This document shows positions 16,354-26,211 of a stretch of 64,000 nucleotides of DNA, in pieces (within the stretch, counting starts at the first letter, position 1; each line of letters starts with the position of its first letter). The position numbers and the translations under genes were made by a program. Source of the stretch: Actinoplanes cyaneus (GTDB lineage: Bacteria; Actinomycetota; Actinomycetes; Mycobacteriales; Micromonosporaceae). Under the pieces are notes generated by a model. It was not told where the DNA came from. It searched no databases and saw nothing but the letters and a program-made list of their open reading frames with translations. The stretch spans positions 62,001-126,000 of the forward strand of contig NZ_BOMH01000016.1 of NCBI RefSeq assembly GCF_016862095.1, read 5' to 3'.

Positions 16354-17334
16354 CTAGAGCTTCGGGAATACGTGCGGGGAGGTTTCGGTGGATTCCACCA
16401 CCAGCGAGGCCGGGCCGACGATCAGCGGATCGGGGCGGCCGACCACCTCCTCGTCCTTGCCGTTGTAGTTGAAGCGGTTCAGCACGTGGCGCATCGCCTC
16501 GAGGCGGGCGCGCTTCTTGTCGTTGCTCTTGACCACGGTCCACGGCGCGTCGGCGGTGTCGGTGTAGAAGAACATCGCCTCCTTGGCCTCGGTGTAGTCG
16601 TCCCACTTGTCGAGGGATTCGAGGTCCATCGGGGAGAGCTTCCACTGCCGGACCGGGTCCACCTGACGGATCGCGAAGCGGGTGTGCTGTTCCTTCTGGG
16701 TCACCGAGAACCAGAACTTGACCAGGTTGAGCCCGGACAGGACCAGCATCCGCTCCAGCTCCGGGGTCTGGCGCAGGAACTCCAGGTACTCCTGGCGGGT
16801 GCAGAAGCCCATGACCCGTTCGACGCCGGCCCGGTTGTACCAGGAGCGGTCGAAGAGCACGATCTCGCCGGCCGACGGCAGGTGCTTGATGTAGCGCTGG
16901 TAGTACCACTGGGTGCTCTCACGCTGGTTCGGCTTCTCCAGCGCGACCACTGACGCACCTCGCGGATTGAGGTGTTCCATGAAGCGCTTGATGGTGCCGC
17001 CCTTGCCGGCCGCGTCCCGCCCCTCGAAGAGGATGACCATCCGCTCGCCGGTCTCCTTGCACCAGTTCTGCAGCTTCAGCAGCTCGATCTGCAGGAGCCG
17101 CTTCTGGTGGTCGTACTCCGCGCGGGACAGCCTCTCCTCGTACGGGTAATCCTCCCGCCACGTGTCCACCGGGCTCCCGTCGGCTTTCAGCAGCCGCGGA
17201 TCGTCGTCCTCGTCGTCCACCACGCGGTAACCGGTGAGCTCCGCGATCGGTCCCTGGTAGGGGTGGGTGGTCGCCTCCTCGTACCGCTCGGGCTCAGTGT
17301 TCTCGACCTCGGTGTTCTCGACCTCAGTGCTCAT
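16354..17334 (-). CDS. ppk2: polyphosphate kinase 2 (PPK2 family)
   Basis: A 326-residue kinase that transfers phosphate between polyphosphate and nucleotides. Walker A is FEGRDAAGKGGTIKR (residues 103-117, K111). Walker B and the lid lead-in are VLFDRSWYNRAGVERVMGF, and KFWFSVTQKEQ with WKLSPMD are further PPK2 signatures. The N-terminal 20 residues are acidic and contain a TEVENTEVEN repeat caused by a 15-bp duplication in the DNA (around 17294-17325). It begins 3 nt after the CYTH-CHAD gene, so the two form one transcription unit. Class (NDP or NMP phosphorylating) cannot be decided by eye. Confidence 0.95.
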   Translation of the reverse strand: MSTEVENTEVENTEPERYEEATTHPYQGPIAELTGYRVVDDEDDDPRLLKADGSPVDTWREDYPYEERLSRAEYDHQKRLLQIELLKLQNWCKETGERMVILFEGRDAAGKGGTIKRFMEHLNPRGASVVALEKPNQRESTQWYYQRYIKHLPSAGEIVLFDRSWYNRAGVERVMGFCTRQEYLEFLRQTPELERMLVLSGLNLVKFWFSVTQKEQHTRFAIRQVDPVRQWKLSPMDLESLDKWDDYTEAKEAMFFYTDTADAPWTVVKSNDKKRARLEAMRHVLNRFNYNGKDEEVVGRPDPLIVGPASLVVESTETSPHVFPKL

Positions 17335-17337
17335 GTC

Positions 17338-18765
17338 TCACGCCTTCACCAGCCAACGACGGACCTTCTTGCGCCGCGATGCCCGCACGAGCGCGGGGAC
17401 GGCGATGAGAGTCTCTTTACCCACCGCCTCCTGTCGACCGTAGAGAACGCCGAAATGGAAACTGTCCGGCCCGATTTCATGCAGCGTTTCCCTGGCGATG
17501 CTGGAGTCCTGGTGCGCGCCGAGCCCGTCCTGCAGAGCGGTGAGCGCCTTGACGAGCCGTTTGGCTGATCTGCCGGAATCCGGAGCGAGGACCTCGACCG
17601 CGTACCGCGCCTGCTTGTACTTCTTCCGGGCGTCGTGCAGCTCCTCGTCGACACCGTCGGCCAGCGCCGTGTCCAGCCGGTCGTCGGCTTTGCCGAGCAC
17701 CTTGCGAGCGCGTTCCGCCGGGTCGCCGGCGTCCGGCAGCGGCTGGTCGACCAGCGCGTCGATCCGGTCGAGCAGGTCGAGATAGCGATCCGACTCCAGG
17801 GCGGCGTTCAGCTCCTCGCGCCCCTTCGCCACCCGGTGCTCCAGAGCCGCCCGGATCCGCTGCGCCGCCGGGATGAACTCGGGGCCGGACTCCTCGACGC
17901 CGTTCAGCAGCTTGACCTCCAGCACCTGCGGATCGCGAACGGCGCCCAGGACCCCGGCCAGCCAGCGCAGATCGTCGCCCAGCTCGGCGGTCCCCTCACC
18001 CGGGAACCAGTGGCGGAAGCTCTTCAGGGTGCTGCGCAGCCGCCGCGTCGCGACGCGCATCTTGTGCACCGCCTCCTCCTCGCCGCGGCGGGCGGCCGGA
18101 TCGTGCTCGGTGATGGCGTCGCGCTGCTCACGGGCGTACCGGGAAACGGGATTGACCTTCTCCTTGCGGGGTTTCTCCTCGAGGCGGCCGGCGAGCGCCC
18201 GGGCCACCTTGGAAGGGCCCGCCGCCGGCGTCGCACCGGCCTTGAACAGCACCTTCTCGACCGCGTCGAGGACCCGCTCGTCACCGTCGACCAGCTCGAC
18301 CTCGATCTCCTGCCAGGCGCTGTGGTCGTCCCCGGACTCGGCGCGGACCTGATCCTGAGCGATCAGTGCCAGCGTGCGGCCCTTCTTGTCGCGCAGCGGC
18401 GTCTCGACCCGATGGGTCCGCAACCGGGCGACCGGCTCCAGCGGACGGCGCCGCACGATCGTGCGGACCAGGGCGCGCAACTCGTCGGGCACCTGGTCGC
18501 TGTCGCCCGGCAGCCGGTGCTCCGTGCGGCCGTCGCCGTCGCCGGGCGTCTTCAGGTGCCAGCCGGCGTCGTGACCGCCGGATCGCCGCCGCAGAGTTCG
18601 CCGGTTTTTCATCAACCGGAGGTCGTCGGTGTCGAAGTACGTGGCGTCGAGGTCGTGGGTCTCGGCGCCGTCGGCCTGTGCGATGCCCGCGGCACCGGTC
18701 AGGTCCGGAAGCTCGAAGGTCTCGGGGACGTCGTATTTGCGTTCGTTCTCGGTCGCGGTCTCCAC
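17338..18765 (-). CDS. CYTH and CHAD domain protein (polyphosphate-related)
   Basis: A 475-residue two-domain protein. The N-terminal CYTH domain (about 1-200) starts with the hallmark EIERK variant ENERKYDV and continues with ATYFDTDDLRLMK and basic and acidic strands; CYTH enzymes hydrolyse tripolyphosphate or make cyclic AMP. The C-terminal CHAD domain (about 210-475) is helical and rich in conserved His, Lys and Arg (VHKMRVATRRLRSTLKSFR; ELHDARKKYKQARYAVE), which bind polyphosphate. The CHAD-PPK2 operon gives independent support for polyphosphate metabolism. Catalytic activity of the CYTH part is likely but unproven. Confidence 0.93.
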   Translation of the reverse strand: METATENERKYDVPETFELPDLTGAAGIAQADGAETHDLDATYFDTDDLRLMKNRRTLRRRSGGHDAGWHLKTPGDGDGRTEHRLPGDSDQVPDELRALVRTIVRRRPLEPVARLRTHRVETPLRDKKGRTLALIAQDQVRAESGDDHSAWQEIEVELVDGDERVLDAVEKVLFKAGATPAAGPSKVARALAGRLEEKPRKEKVNPVSRYAREQRDAITEHDPAARRGEEEAVHKMRVATRRLRSTLKSFRHWFPGEGTAELGDDLRWLAGVLGAVRDPQVLEVKLLNGVEESGPEFIPAAQRIRAALEHRVAKGREELNAALESDRYLDLLDRIDALVDQPLPDAGDPAERARKVLGKADDRLDTALADGVDEELHDARKKYKQARYAVEVLAPDSGRSAKRLVKALTALQDGLGAHQDSSIARETLHEIGPDSFHFGVLYGRQEAVGKETLIAVPALVRASRRKKVRRWLVKA

Positions 18766-18859
18766 ACGATCAATGGTGCCCGCGCGGAGCGCTTTGACAC
18801 AGCGATCCCTCAGGTAGCCCTGTCATCGTGGGAAGCCGCCGCAGGTTGAGGAGCTGTTC

Positions 18860-19030
18860 ATGGAGAAGTCGGATCGTCGCCAGGTGGCCCTCGCGGGGCT
18901 CAAGCTGATCGGGGCCGGCGCGGTGCTCGGGCTCACGCTCGCGACGCCGGCGAGCCCCGCGCAGGCCGGGCCGCAGCGACCGGACACGACGCCGGTCGCC
19001 GAGCACGACGTGCCCAACCCCGAGCGCTAG
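18860..19030 (+). CDS. putative small exported peptide, 56 aa
   Basis: A short open frame, below the usual length cut-off for gene callers, with a good ribosome site (GAGGAG) before ATG 18860. The product has a basic N-terminus (MEKSDRRQ), a hydrophobic stretch (VALAGLKLIGAGAVLGLTLA) and an Ala-x-Ala-like site (TPASPAQA), then a polar Pro-rich mature part ending VAEHDVPNPER. That is the layout of a signal peptide followed by a short secreted tail. I know of no family. It is transcribed divergently from the CYTH-CHAD gene. Confidence 0.5.
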   Translation: MEKSDRRQVALAGLKLIGAGAVLGLTLATPASPAQAGPQRPDTTPVAEHDVPNPER

Positions 19031-19187
19031 GCGGCCGGCTTCCCGCGGTCGCGGCCGCGCGTCCGGGTTTGCTTGCTTTCCTTTGCGGTACGTGGTCTTG
19101 CCGCGCTTCGAGCGTGCGCCACGGGGCGATCGTGCTTCGGGCGGGCGTGGGCGCGGCTCTGACAGTGCGCGGCCCCTCGTGAGCACC

Positions 19188-19562
19188 TCACACGGGTGCG
19201 GTTCCGCGGCTACGCAGATACAGCGCGCGTGAGTAGTTCGCCGCCGCCGCCCCGTAATACATGCCGGCCAGGGAAACGTAGAAGTTGTTGTTGGTGATCG
19301 CGTTCTTCGCGGTCGTCGTGGCCGACCACCGGATCTCCGCGTCGGTCGGGCTGATGCCCCGGCGCTCGCAGCGCAGCCGGTTCATCTCCTTGCCGGTCTT
19401 CCAGGTCTCCAGCGCGTTCTCCGCCTCGCGCATCATGGCCCGAGCCTGCTCCATCATGGCCTCGGCCGCCGCCCAGGCCTCGCGCTCATCGGTGTTGCGG
19501 AAGCGCTCGGAACCGTCGCGATAACCGGAATACCGCGCCTCGTTGGTAGAACTCGGTGACAT
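19188..19562 (-). CDS. hypothetical protein, 124 aa, possibly of mobile-element origin
   Basis: I do not recognise this family. GGAGG stands a few bases before ATG 19562, a strong ribosome site. The protein is helical: residues 27-60 are rich in Ala, Glu and Met (AWAAAEAMMEQARAMMREAENALE), and the C-terminal third is Asn/Ala/Tyr-rich (AKNAITNNNFYVSLAGMYYGAAAANYS). This style loosely resembles small proteins on actinobacterial integrative elements, which is only an impression. It sits next to a toxin-antitoxin cassette flanked by a 41-bp duplication, which makes a mobile origin more plausible. Confidence 0.65.
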   Translation of the reverse strand: MSPSSTNEARYSGYRDGSERFRNTDEREAWAAAEAMMEQARAMMREAENALETWKTGKEMNRLRCERRGISPTDAEIRWSATTTAKNAITNNNFYVSLAGMYYGAAAANYSRALYLRSRGTAPV

Positions 19563-19705
19563 GATCCACCTCCCGCGTCGTCTCACTTTCGAGTGTGGGC
19601 GGGATTTCGGGACATGTCGATTTTTTACCCCCGAGGGCGTGAACGCCACCCCCACCACTTGCAACCCGCCGCCAATGCCGTGACGGCCGTTTTCGATCCC
19701 CAGCC

Positions 19706-19746
19706 GCCGTTGGGGCCGTGGTTGCAGTAGCCGTTCGGGTTCTTGG
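19706..19746 (-). repeat. exact 41-bp copy of the msrA 3' region (left copy)
   Basis: Identical at all 41 positions and in the same orientation to 20428-20468 inside msrA. In the msrA frame it reads [12 protein letters not shown]. No start codon or upstream msrA sequence accompanies it, so it is a fragment and not a gene. Confidence 0.95.
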
Positions 19747-19795
19747 GCTCTGGCGAACGGTGTGGTGCTGACGAATCGCGGCATGGCGCGCGATG

Positions 19796-20107
19796 TCACA
19801 GATGAAGGACGAGGCGCAGCGCGTCTTCGAGTGCCGACATCTCCTGGTGCGAGAGGTGGCCGACGAGTCGACCGAGTCGTTCGGGCTGAATGGCCGCTGT
19901 CTGTTCGGCGAGAACATATGTGCTCTTGCCTTGAATCTCGATCTCCGGCCGGAAGCTGGTCGGCCGGGCGCTGGTGGAGGTCGGCGCGACGAGCCACGTT
20001 GACAGCGGTAGCAGATCGGACTGGACCACGACGGCGTATCGATTGCCGCGCTGTTCGTGGCCGCGGGCTTCCCGGGGTGCCTTGACTTCGTAGACGTCAC
20101 CACGCAC
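19796..20107 (-). CDS. MazF/PemK-type toxin (mRNA interferase)
   Basis: A 103-residue protein with the MazF/PemK fold: [31 protein letters not shown] is the conserved beta-1/beta-2 region with the RG..R substrate loop, followed by WLVAPTSTSARPTSFRPEI and YVLAEQTAAIQPERLGRLVG, where the conserved Thr/Ser and Gln lie. It would cleave RNA ribosome-independently. GTG 20107 overlaps the antitoxin stop (20097) by 11 nt, a classic coupled arrangement. The open frame continues far upstream, but that region is the antitoxin and msrA in other frames. Confidence 0.9.
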   Translation of the reverse strand: MRGDVYEVKAPREARGHEQRGNRYAVVVQSDLLPLSTWLVAPTSTSARPTSFRPEIEIQGKSTYVLAEQTAAIQPERLGRLVGHLSHQEMSALEDALRLVLHL

Positions 20108-20327
20108 GAAGCGTCTCCATGTCCGCCAATACCGCTCGCGCCTCGGCGACATCGTCGGCGTCGGCGGCGACGGCCTCCGCCTCGGCGCGGATCTGTTCCT
20201 CACGGCGGGCGCGCCAGGCGGCAAGGATCGCATCCCGGATGACCTGTGAGCGGTCGCGGTCGCCGGACACCAGCTCGGCAAGTGCCTGATCGACGTCGTC
20301 GTCTGCGCGGAATGTAATCGTGGACAT
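20097..20327 (-). CDS. antitoxin of the MazF-type pair (ribbon-helix-helix)
   Basis: A 76-residue antitoxin. The N-terminus [20 protein letters not shown] with [13 protein letters not shown] is a ribbon-helix-helix DNA-binding unit; the rest ([29 protein letters not shown]) is an acidic helix that should bind and block the toxin. The order is antitoxin first, then toxin, with an 11-nt overlap. It probably autoregulates its promoter, which lies between 20328 and the msrA terminator hairpin. The pair lies between the two 41-bp repeats at 19706 and 20428. Confidence 0.9.
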   Translation of the reverse strand: MSTITFRADDDVDQALAELVSGDRDRSQVIRDAILAAWRARREEQIRAEAEAVAADADDVAEARAVLADMETLRAW

Positions 20328-20350
20328 AAGACAAACTGTAATACGCAGAA

Positions 20351-20379
20351 GCGGCCACCGTCCAGGTGACGATGGCCGC
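20351..20379 (-). terminator. hairpin downstream of msrA
   Basis: GCGGCCACCGTC (20351-20362) pairs with GACGATGGCCGC (20368-20379) with one mismatch and a 5-nt loop. It is placed 13 nt beyond the msrA stop, between msrA and the toxin-antitoxin promoter. Confidence 0.6.
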
Positions 20380-20391
20380 CCGGTGAGGGGA

Positions 20392-21053
<662 letters not shown>

Positions 21054-21057
<4 letters not shown>

Positions 21058-21500
21058 TCCCTTCGTCCGGTGTCTGTAACACCGGCACGGAGGTATTCCT
21101 TACCAAGGCGGCCGGCGAACTCGGCGGCCTCGTCGTCGCTCGCGTACTTGTGCCGCGGCCAGAAGAATCCGCGCAGGCCGTCGCCCTTGGTGCGGGGCAC
21201 GACGTGGGTGTGCAGATGGGGGACGGACTGGGAGACGAGGTTGTTCATCGCCACGAACGTGCCGGTGCAGCCGAGTGCGGCGGGCACGGCGGCGGCGACC
21301 TGCTGGACCAGCCCGAAGTATCCGCTCAGCAGGGACGCGGGCAGCTCGGTCAACTGGACGATGTGCGGGCGGGGGACGACCAGCACGTGGCCCTTGAAGA
21401 CCGGCCGGGTGTCGAGGAAGGCCAGGCCATCGGGCGAATCGGCGACGACGAACGCGGGGACGGTTCCCGCCACGATCCCACAGAACACGCAGTCGGCCAC
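21054..21500 (-). CDS. HIT family protein (nucleotide hydrolase/transferase)
   Basis: A 148-residue histidine-triad protein. The HIT signature HLHTHVV is at residues 95-101, with the central nucleophilic histidine. An N-terminal CVFCGIVAG places it in the Hint/HinT-like branch with a zinc-type CxxC. It probably hydrolyses adenosine 5'-phosphoramidates or a related nucleotide. It is the first gene of the HIT-msrA unit (4-nt overlap) and is divergent from metB, with 24 bp between start codons, so the two promoters overlap. Confidence 0.93.
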
Positions 21501-21524
21501 AGAGTGAGACTAACCTTGCGCTAC

Positions 21525-22676
21525 ATGAGTACCGATGACTATGGGTTCGACACCCTAGCGATCCACGCGGGGCAGGACCCGGACCCCCGCACCGGCGCGG
21601 TGGTTCCGCCCATCTACCAGACGAGTACGTATGCGCAGGACGCGGTCGGCGCCCCGCGGCTCGGCTACGAGTACAGCCGGTCCGGCAACCCGACCCGCGA
21701 CGCCCTGCAGGAGTGCCTCGCGGCGATCGAGGGCGGCCGTCGCGGCCTGGCCTTCGCGAGCGGTCTCGCCGCCGAGGACACGCTGCTGCGTACGGTCTGC
21801 CGGCCGGGCGACCACGTGGTCATCCCGAACGACGCGTACGGCGGCACGTTCCGTCTCTTCTCGAAGGTCGCCGAGCGCTGGGGTCTGGACTGGACCGCCG
21901 CCCCGCTGGACGACCTGGACGCGGTGCGGGCCGCGTTCCGCCCCGGGCACACCCGGCTGATCTGGGCGGAGACCCCGACGAACCCGCTGCTCAACATCGC
22001 CGACATCACGGCGCTGGGTGGGCTCGCCCACGAGTACGACGCGATGCTCGCGGTCGACAACACGTTCGCCTCGCCGTACCTGCAGCAGCCCCTGTCGCTC
22101 GGCGCGGACGTGGTGATCCATTCGACGACCAAGTACCTGGGCGGGCACTCCGACGTGGTCGGCGGCGCGCTGGTGGTGGCGGACACCGGTCTCGGCGACG
22201 AGCTGGCGTTCCACCAGAACGCGATGGGCGCGGTCAACGGCCCCTTCGACGCGTGGCTGACCCTGCGGGGGATCAAGACCTTGGGCGTACGGATGGACCG
22301 GCACTGTGACAACGCCGAGCGCATCGTCGGCTTCCTGAGCGAGCACAAGAAGGTCGCGAGCGTCCTCTACCCGGGGCTGGACACCCACCCCGGCCACGAG
22401 ACCGCCGCCAAGCAGATGAGCCGCTTCGGCGGGATGGTGTCGTTCCGGGCGGCCGGCGGCCGTGAGCAGGCGATCGAGATCTGCAACCGGGCGAAGCTGT
22501 TCGTGCTGGCCGAGTCGCTCGGCGGCGTCGAGTCGCTGATCGAGCACCCGGGCCAGATGACACATCTGTCGGCTGCGGGCTCAGCGCTTGAAGTTCCCGC
22601 CGATCTCGTGCGACTGTCTGTCGGCATCGAAACCGTTGACGATCTGCTCGCCGACCTGGAGCAGGCGCTCGGCTAG
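21525..22676 (+). CDS. metB: cystathionine gamma-synthase/lyase (Cys/Met metabolism PLP enzyme)
   Basis: A 383-residue PLP enzyme of the trans-sulfuration family. The Schiff-base lysine is K203 in [25 protein letters not shown] and AEtPTNP-type motifs are typical, as is the C-terminal [17 protein letters not shown]. Position (Rv1079-like) and similarity favour metB, making cystathionine from O-acyl-homoserine and cysteine, but gamma-lyase activity cannot be excluded by eye. ATG 21525 is chosen; the longer open frame covers the divergent HIT gene. The amidase follows after 29 nt. Confidence 0.93.
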   Translation: MSTDDYGFDTLAIHAGQDPDPRTGAVVPPIYQTSTYAQDAVGAPRLGYEYSRSGNPTRDALQECLAAIEGGRRGLAFASGLAAEDTLLRTVCRPGDHVVIPNDAYGGTFRLFSKVAERWGLDWTAAPLDDLDAVRAAFRPGHTRLIWAETPTNPLLNIADITALGGLAHEYDAMLAVDNTFASPYLQQPLSLGADVVIHSTTKYLGGHSDVVGGALVVADTGLGDELAFHQNAMGAVNGPFDAWLTLRGIKTLGVRMDRHCDNAERIVGFLSEHKKVASVLYPGLDTHPGHETAAKQMSRFGGMVSFRAAGGREQAIEICNRAKLFVLAESLGGVESLIEHPGQMTHLSAAGSALEVPADLVRLSVGIETVDDLLADLEQALG

Positions 22677-22705
22677 GGACTTCGGGACTCGGGGAGACTT
22701 CGGGC

Positions 22706-24064
22706 ATGGAGAGCACGACCTGGGTGGGCGCCACCGCGAAGCAGATCGCCCGTGCGGTGCGGCGCGGTGACACCAATGCCACCCAGGTCGTTGCCGACCA
22801 CCTGGAGCAGATCGCCATCTCGGACCCGGCGCTGGGCGCGTTCCGCCTGGTCCGCGGCGGTGAGGCGATCACCGAGGCGGAGAAGGTCGACGACCAGGAG
22901 GACCTGGCGAACCTGCCGCTCGCCGGGGTGCCGGTGGCGGTCAAGGAGAACACCGCGGTCGCGGGCCTGCCCACCTGGAACGGCTCGGCGGCGGCCCGCA
23001 CCTCCGAGGTGGCCGAGCAGGACCACGAGGTGGTCCGCCGGCTGCGCGGGGCGGGTGCGGTGGTCGTCGGCGTGACGAAGATGCCGGAGATGGGACTCTG
23101 GGCCACCACTGACGACGCGGACGGGCCGGCCCGTAACCCCTGGGACCTCGACCGTACGCCGGGTGGCTCCTCCGGCGGCTCGGCGGCCGCGGTGGCGGCC
23201 GGGCTGGTCCCGATCGCGCAGGGCAACGACGGGCTGGGCTCGATCCGGATCCCGGCGGCCTGCTGCGGCCTGGTCGGGCTCAAGCCGGGCCGGGGCGTGG
23301 TGCCTGTCGACTTCGGCGACATGGACTGGTTCGGCCTGGTGGAGAACGGGGTGCTGACCACCACCGTGGCGGACGCCGCGCTCGGTTTCAGCGTGCTCGC
23401 CGGTCAGCCGCCGGTGAAGCTGGTCGAGCCGTCGAAGCTGCGGGTCGGTGTGTCGCTGCGCTCACCGGTGGCCGGGGTCAAGCCCGACGAGGCGAACGTC
23501 TCGGCGGTCACGAAAGCGGCCAAGCTGCTCGTCGACGCGGGACACGACACGCTGCGGGCGGACCCGAAATACCCGGCGTCGGTCGCGCTCGGGGTGCTCG
23601 CGACGTGGTTCGCCGGGGCGTACCGGAATTCCGAAGGTCTCGATCTCCGGTCGTTGCAGCCGAGGACCCAGCGGCACATCCGGCTCGGCAAGGCCGCGAT
23701 CAGGGCCGGGCTCGTGCGCGAGTCGCAGCGGGCGGCCTGGCGGGAACGGTCGATCAGGTTCTTCGCCGACCGTGGCGTGGACGTGCTGCTGACCCCGGCG
23801 CTGGCGACCGCGCCACCGCCGGCGCTGTCCTTCTCGTCGCTGTCCTGGGTGAACAACATGCAGGCGAATGCGAAGTACGCGCCGTACCAGGCGCCGTGGA
23901 ACTTCGCCGGGTTGCCCGCGATCGTGGTGCCGGTCGGCTTCCGGCCGGACGGTCTGCCGCTCGCCGTGCAGCTGGTCGGGCCGCCCGACTCGGAGCTGCT
24001 GCTGCTCTCGCTGGCCGGCCAGTTCGAGCTCCAGAACCCCTGGCAGCGCCACGCCCTCGTGTGA
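22706..24064 (+). CDS. amidase (amidase-signature family)
   Basis: A 452-residue amidase of the Ser-cisSer-Lys family. The lysine is in [13 protein letters not shown] (about residue 76); the signature loop is [17 protein letters not shown] with the cis-serine and nucleophilic serine region completed by [21 protein letters not shown]. In this last motif the usual G-G-S is G-L-G-S-I. The family includes GatA, but no GatB or GatC is near, so this is a stand-alone amidase of unknown substrate. It follows metB closely and may share its transcript. Confidence 0.9.
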   Translation: MESTTWVGATAKQIARAVRRGDTNATQVVADHLEQIAISDPALGAFRLVRGGEAITEAEKVDDQEDLANLPLAGVPVAVKENTAVAGLPTWNGSAAARTSEVAEQDHEVVRRLRGAGAVVVGVTKMPEMGLWATTDDADGPARNPWDLDRTPGGSSGGSAAAVAAGLVPIAQGNDGLGSIRIPAACCGLVGLKPGRGVVPVDFGDMDWFGLVENGVLTTTVADAALGFSVLAGQPPVKLVEPSKLRVGVSLRSPVAGVKPDEANVSAVTKAAKLLVDAGHDTLRADPKYPASVALGVLATWFAGAYRNSEGLDLRSLQPRTQRHIRLGKAAIRAGLVRESQRAAWRERSIRFFADRGVDVLLTPALATAPPPALSFSSLSWVNNMQANAKYAPYQAPWNFAGLPAIVVPVGFRPDGLPLAVQLVGPPDSELLLLSLAGQFELQNPWQRHALV

Positions 24065-24166
24065 GCGCCGGGTCCCGGGTGGTTCGCACGGTGGTCACCC
24101 GGCCGGAGGACCACCGGAGGAACCAGCCAGAAACCCGCGGCCGGGCAGGTGGCACGATTGGTCGCC

Positions 24167-25402
24167 ATGACAGACCTGCTCTCCCTGGCCGACGTCGAAG
24201 CGGCACGGGAAAATCTCGGCGAGGTCGTGAAGACCACGCCGCTGGTGACCTCCCGGCCGCTCACCGAGATCGCCGGGGTGCCGGTCTGGCTCAAGTGCGA
24301 GAACCAGCAGCGCGCCGGGTCGTACAAGGTGCGCGGGGCGTACACCCGGATCTCCCGCCTGTCCGAGACTGATCGCGCCCGAGGCGTGGTGGCGGCCAGT
24401 GCCGGCAACCACGCGCAGGGCGTCGCGCTCGCCGCCGGGCTGCTCGGCATCAAGGCGACCGTCTTCATGCCGGAGGGCGCGCCGCTGCCCAAGGTCACCG
24501 CGACCAAGGGGTACGGCGCCGCGGTGGAGTACGCGGGGACGAGCGTCGACGACGCGCTGGAGGCCGCGAACGAGTTCGCCCGGCGCACCGGGGCGGTGCT
24601 GATCCACCCGTTCGATCACCCGGACGTGATCGCCGGCCAGGGCACCCTCGCGCTGGAGATCCTGGAGCAGTGCCCGGAGGCCGGCACGATCGTCACCGCG
24701 GTCGGCGGCGGCGGCCTGATCTCCGGTCTCGCGGTCGCCGCCAAGGCGCTGCGCCCCGACCTCAGGATCATCGGCGTGCAGGCGGCCGGGGCGGCGGCGT
24801 TCCCGCCCTCGCTGGCCGCCGGCGCCCCGCGCAAGCTCGACACGTGCGCCACGATCGCCGACGGCATCGCCGTGATGCGCCCCGGCGACCTGACGTTCGC
24901 GCACGTCGCCAAGCTGGTCGACAAGGTCGTCACGGTCACCGACGAGGACCTGTCGGCGGCCCTGCTGGTGCTGCTGGAACGCCACAAGATGGTGGTCGAG
25001 CCGGCCGGCGCGGCCGGGGTGGCGGCCCTGCTCACCGGCGCATACGTGCCGCCGCGCGACGGCGGGCCGGTGGTGGCGATCCTGTCCGGTGGCAACATCG
25101 ACCCGATGCTCCTGCTGCGGGTGATCGAACACGGTCTCGCCTCGGCCGGCCGTTTCCTGCGCCTGGCGGTGCGCTGCCCGGACCGGCCGGGCCAACTGGC
25201 ACGGCTGCTGGGGCAGATCGCGGAGCAGCGGGCGAACGTGGTGGACGTCGAGCACACCCGGCACAGCCCGCGGCTCAGCTTCGGCGAGGCGGAGGTGGCG
25301 CTCTCCGTCGAGACGCGGGGGCCGGCGCACTCGTCCGCGCTGATCAGCGCCCTGCGCGAGGCCGGTTACCGGGTCTCGCTGCTGGCCGACGCCACCCCGT
25401 GA
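24167..25402 (+). CDS. ilvA: threonine ammonia-lyase (threonine dehydratase) with ACT domain
   Basis: A 411-residue PLP enzyme that converts threonine to 2-oxobutanoate and ammonia, the first step of isoleucine synthesis. The PLP lysine is K54 in GSYKVRGAY; SAGNHAQGVA and TAVGGGGLISGLAVA are the carboxylate and PLP-phosphate loops. A single C-terminal ACT domain (about 330-411; LRLAVRCPDRPGQLARLLGQI) is typical of the short actinobacterial or catabolic form. ATG 24167 gives MTDLLSLADVEAA, the natural start; GTG 24149 adds six residues. Its stop overlaps a possible 35-codon open frame. Confidence 0.93.
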   Translation: MTDLLSLADVEAARENLGEVVKTTPLVTSRPLTEIAGVPVWLKCENQQRAGSYKVRGAYTRISRLSETDRARGVVAASAGNHAQGVALAAGLLGIKATVFMPEGAPLPKVTATKGYGAAVEYAGTSVDDALEAANEFARRTGAVLIHPFDHPDVIAGQGTLALEILEQCPEAGTIVTAVGGGGLISGLAVAAKALRPDLRIIGVQAAGAAAFPPSLAAGAPRKLDTCATIADGIAVMRPGDLTFAHVAKLVDKVVTVTDEDLSAALLVLLERHKMVVEPAGAAGVAALLTGAYVPPRDGGPVVAILSGGNIDPMLLLRVIEHGLASAGRFLRLAVRCPDRPGQLARLLGQIAEQRANVVDVEHTRHSPRLSFGEAEVALSVETRGPAHSSALISALREAGYRVSLLADATP

Positions 25403-25506
25403 TCAACGGGGTTGCCGCCGGGCCGCCGGAGCAGGCCCGGATGGACGAAGAGCTCGGGGCGCACTACGAGCGCGTGCGGCGGGAGCTGGCGACCGCGCAC
25501 TGGTGA
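25399..25506 (+). CDS. possible small ORF coupled to ilvA (35 aa)
   Basis: GTG 25399 overlaps the ilvA stop in a GTGA arrangement. The product ends MDEELGAHYERVRRELATAHW, a charged amphipathic helix. It stops just before a strong terminator, so it would lie on the ilvA transcript. An internal ATG (25441) would give 21 residues. I know of no family; treat it as a candidate. Confidence 0.35.
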   Translation: MINGVAAGPPEQARMDEELGAHYERVRRELATAHW

Positions 25507-25518
25507 GGGCGGAAAGCG

Positions 25519-25563
25519 GACAGCCTCCCCGGACGGCCTGGCGGGCCGTCCGGGGAGGCTGTC
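25519..25563. terminator. bidirectional terminator between ilvA and greA
   Basis: A perfect 20-bp stem (25519-25538 with 25544-25563) with a 5-nt loop lies between the convergent ilvA and greA genes. It has no T-run, which is common in high-GC actinobacteria. Confidence 0.88.
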
Positions 25564-25578
25564 TCACGCAGTGGGCGG

Positions 25579-26073
25579 TCAGCCCTCGAAGGCGCCGAAC
25601 TTGACGACCGTGACCTTGATGTCGGCGCCGCTGGGGGCCGTGTAGGTGACGGTCTGGCCCGGGCGGGCGCCGAGGATCGCCTTGCCGAGCGCCGACTCCG
25701 GTGAGTACACGGTGAGGTCGGTGGTCGACGAGATCTCGCGCGAGCCGAGCAGGAACATCTCGGTGTCGGCCTGGTCGTCGTCGAAGTAGATCGTCACGAC
25801 CGAGCCGGGCACCACCGAGTCGGCGGCCTGGACCTCGCCGACCTCGGCGTTGCGCAGGAACTCCTTCAAGTAGAGGATCCGGCCCTCCTGGCGGCTCTGC
25901 TCCTCACGGGCCGCGTGGTAGCCACCGTTCTCCCGGAGGTCACCCTCCTCGCGCCGGGCGTTGATCTCCGCCGCTATCGCCGGGCGGCCAGCGATCAGCT
26001 CGTCGAGCTCGGCCTGCAGCCGGTCGTATGCGTCCTGGGAGAGCCAGGTCTTCGGCGCCTCGGAACTGGACAC
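25579..26073 (-). CDS. greA: transcription elongation factor GreA
   Basis: A 164-residue factor that stimulates RNA cleavage by backtracked RNA polymerase. The N-terminal coiled coil (about 8-80) carries the two acidic tip residues in the segment EEGDLRENGGYHAA, and the C-terminal FKBP-like domain includes SPESALGKAILGARPGQTV. GTG 26073 has GGAG at good distance. Position between ilvA and DUF4307-mca matches Rv1080c and many other actinobacteria. Confidence 0.96.
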   Translation of the reverse strand: MSSSEAPKTWLSQDAYDRLQAELDELIAGRPAIAAEINARREEGDLRENGGYHAAREEQSRQEGRILYLKEFLRNAEVGEVQAADSVVPGSVVTIYFDDDQADTEMFLLGSREISSTTDLTVYSPESALGKAILGARPGQTVTYTAPSGADIKVTVVKFGAFEG

Positions 26074-26211
26074 GGTCGATCTCCTCGCTGGAACGGGACT
26101 GCGAAAGCAGGAACTGGGAGTGCGGAATTCGAGGTGCGTGGTGAACGCAGCGAATCACCAACCTTACCAGCGGTATGCATCGGGCTGGACCGGTCGATGT
26201 CGCGGTGGCGC

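Noticed and set aside
19563..19795. Second, truncated msrA gene at the left 41-bp copy
   Set aside because: Only 41 bp match msrA; the surrounding frame has a stop upstream and no start. It is a repeat, not a gene.
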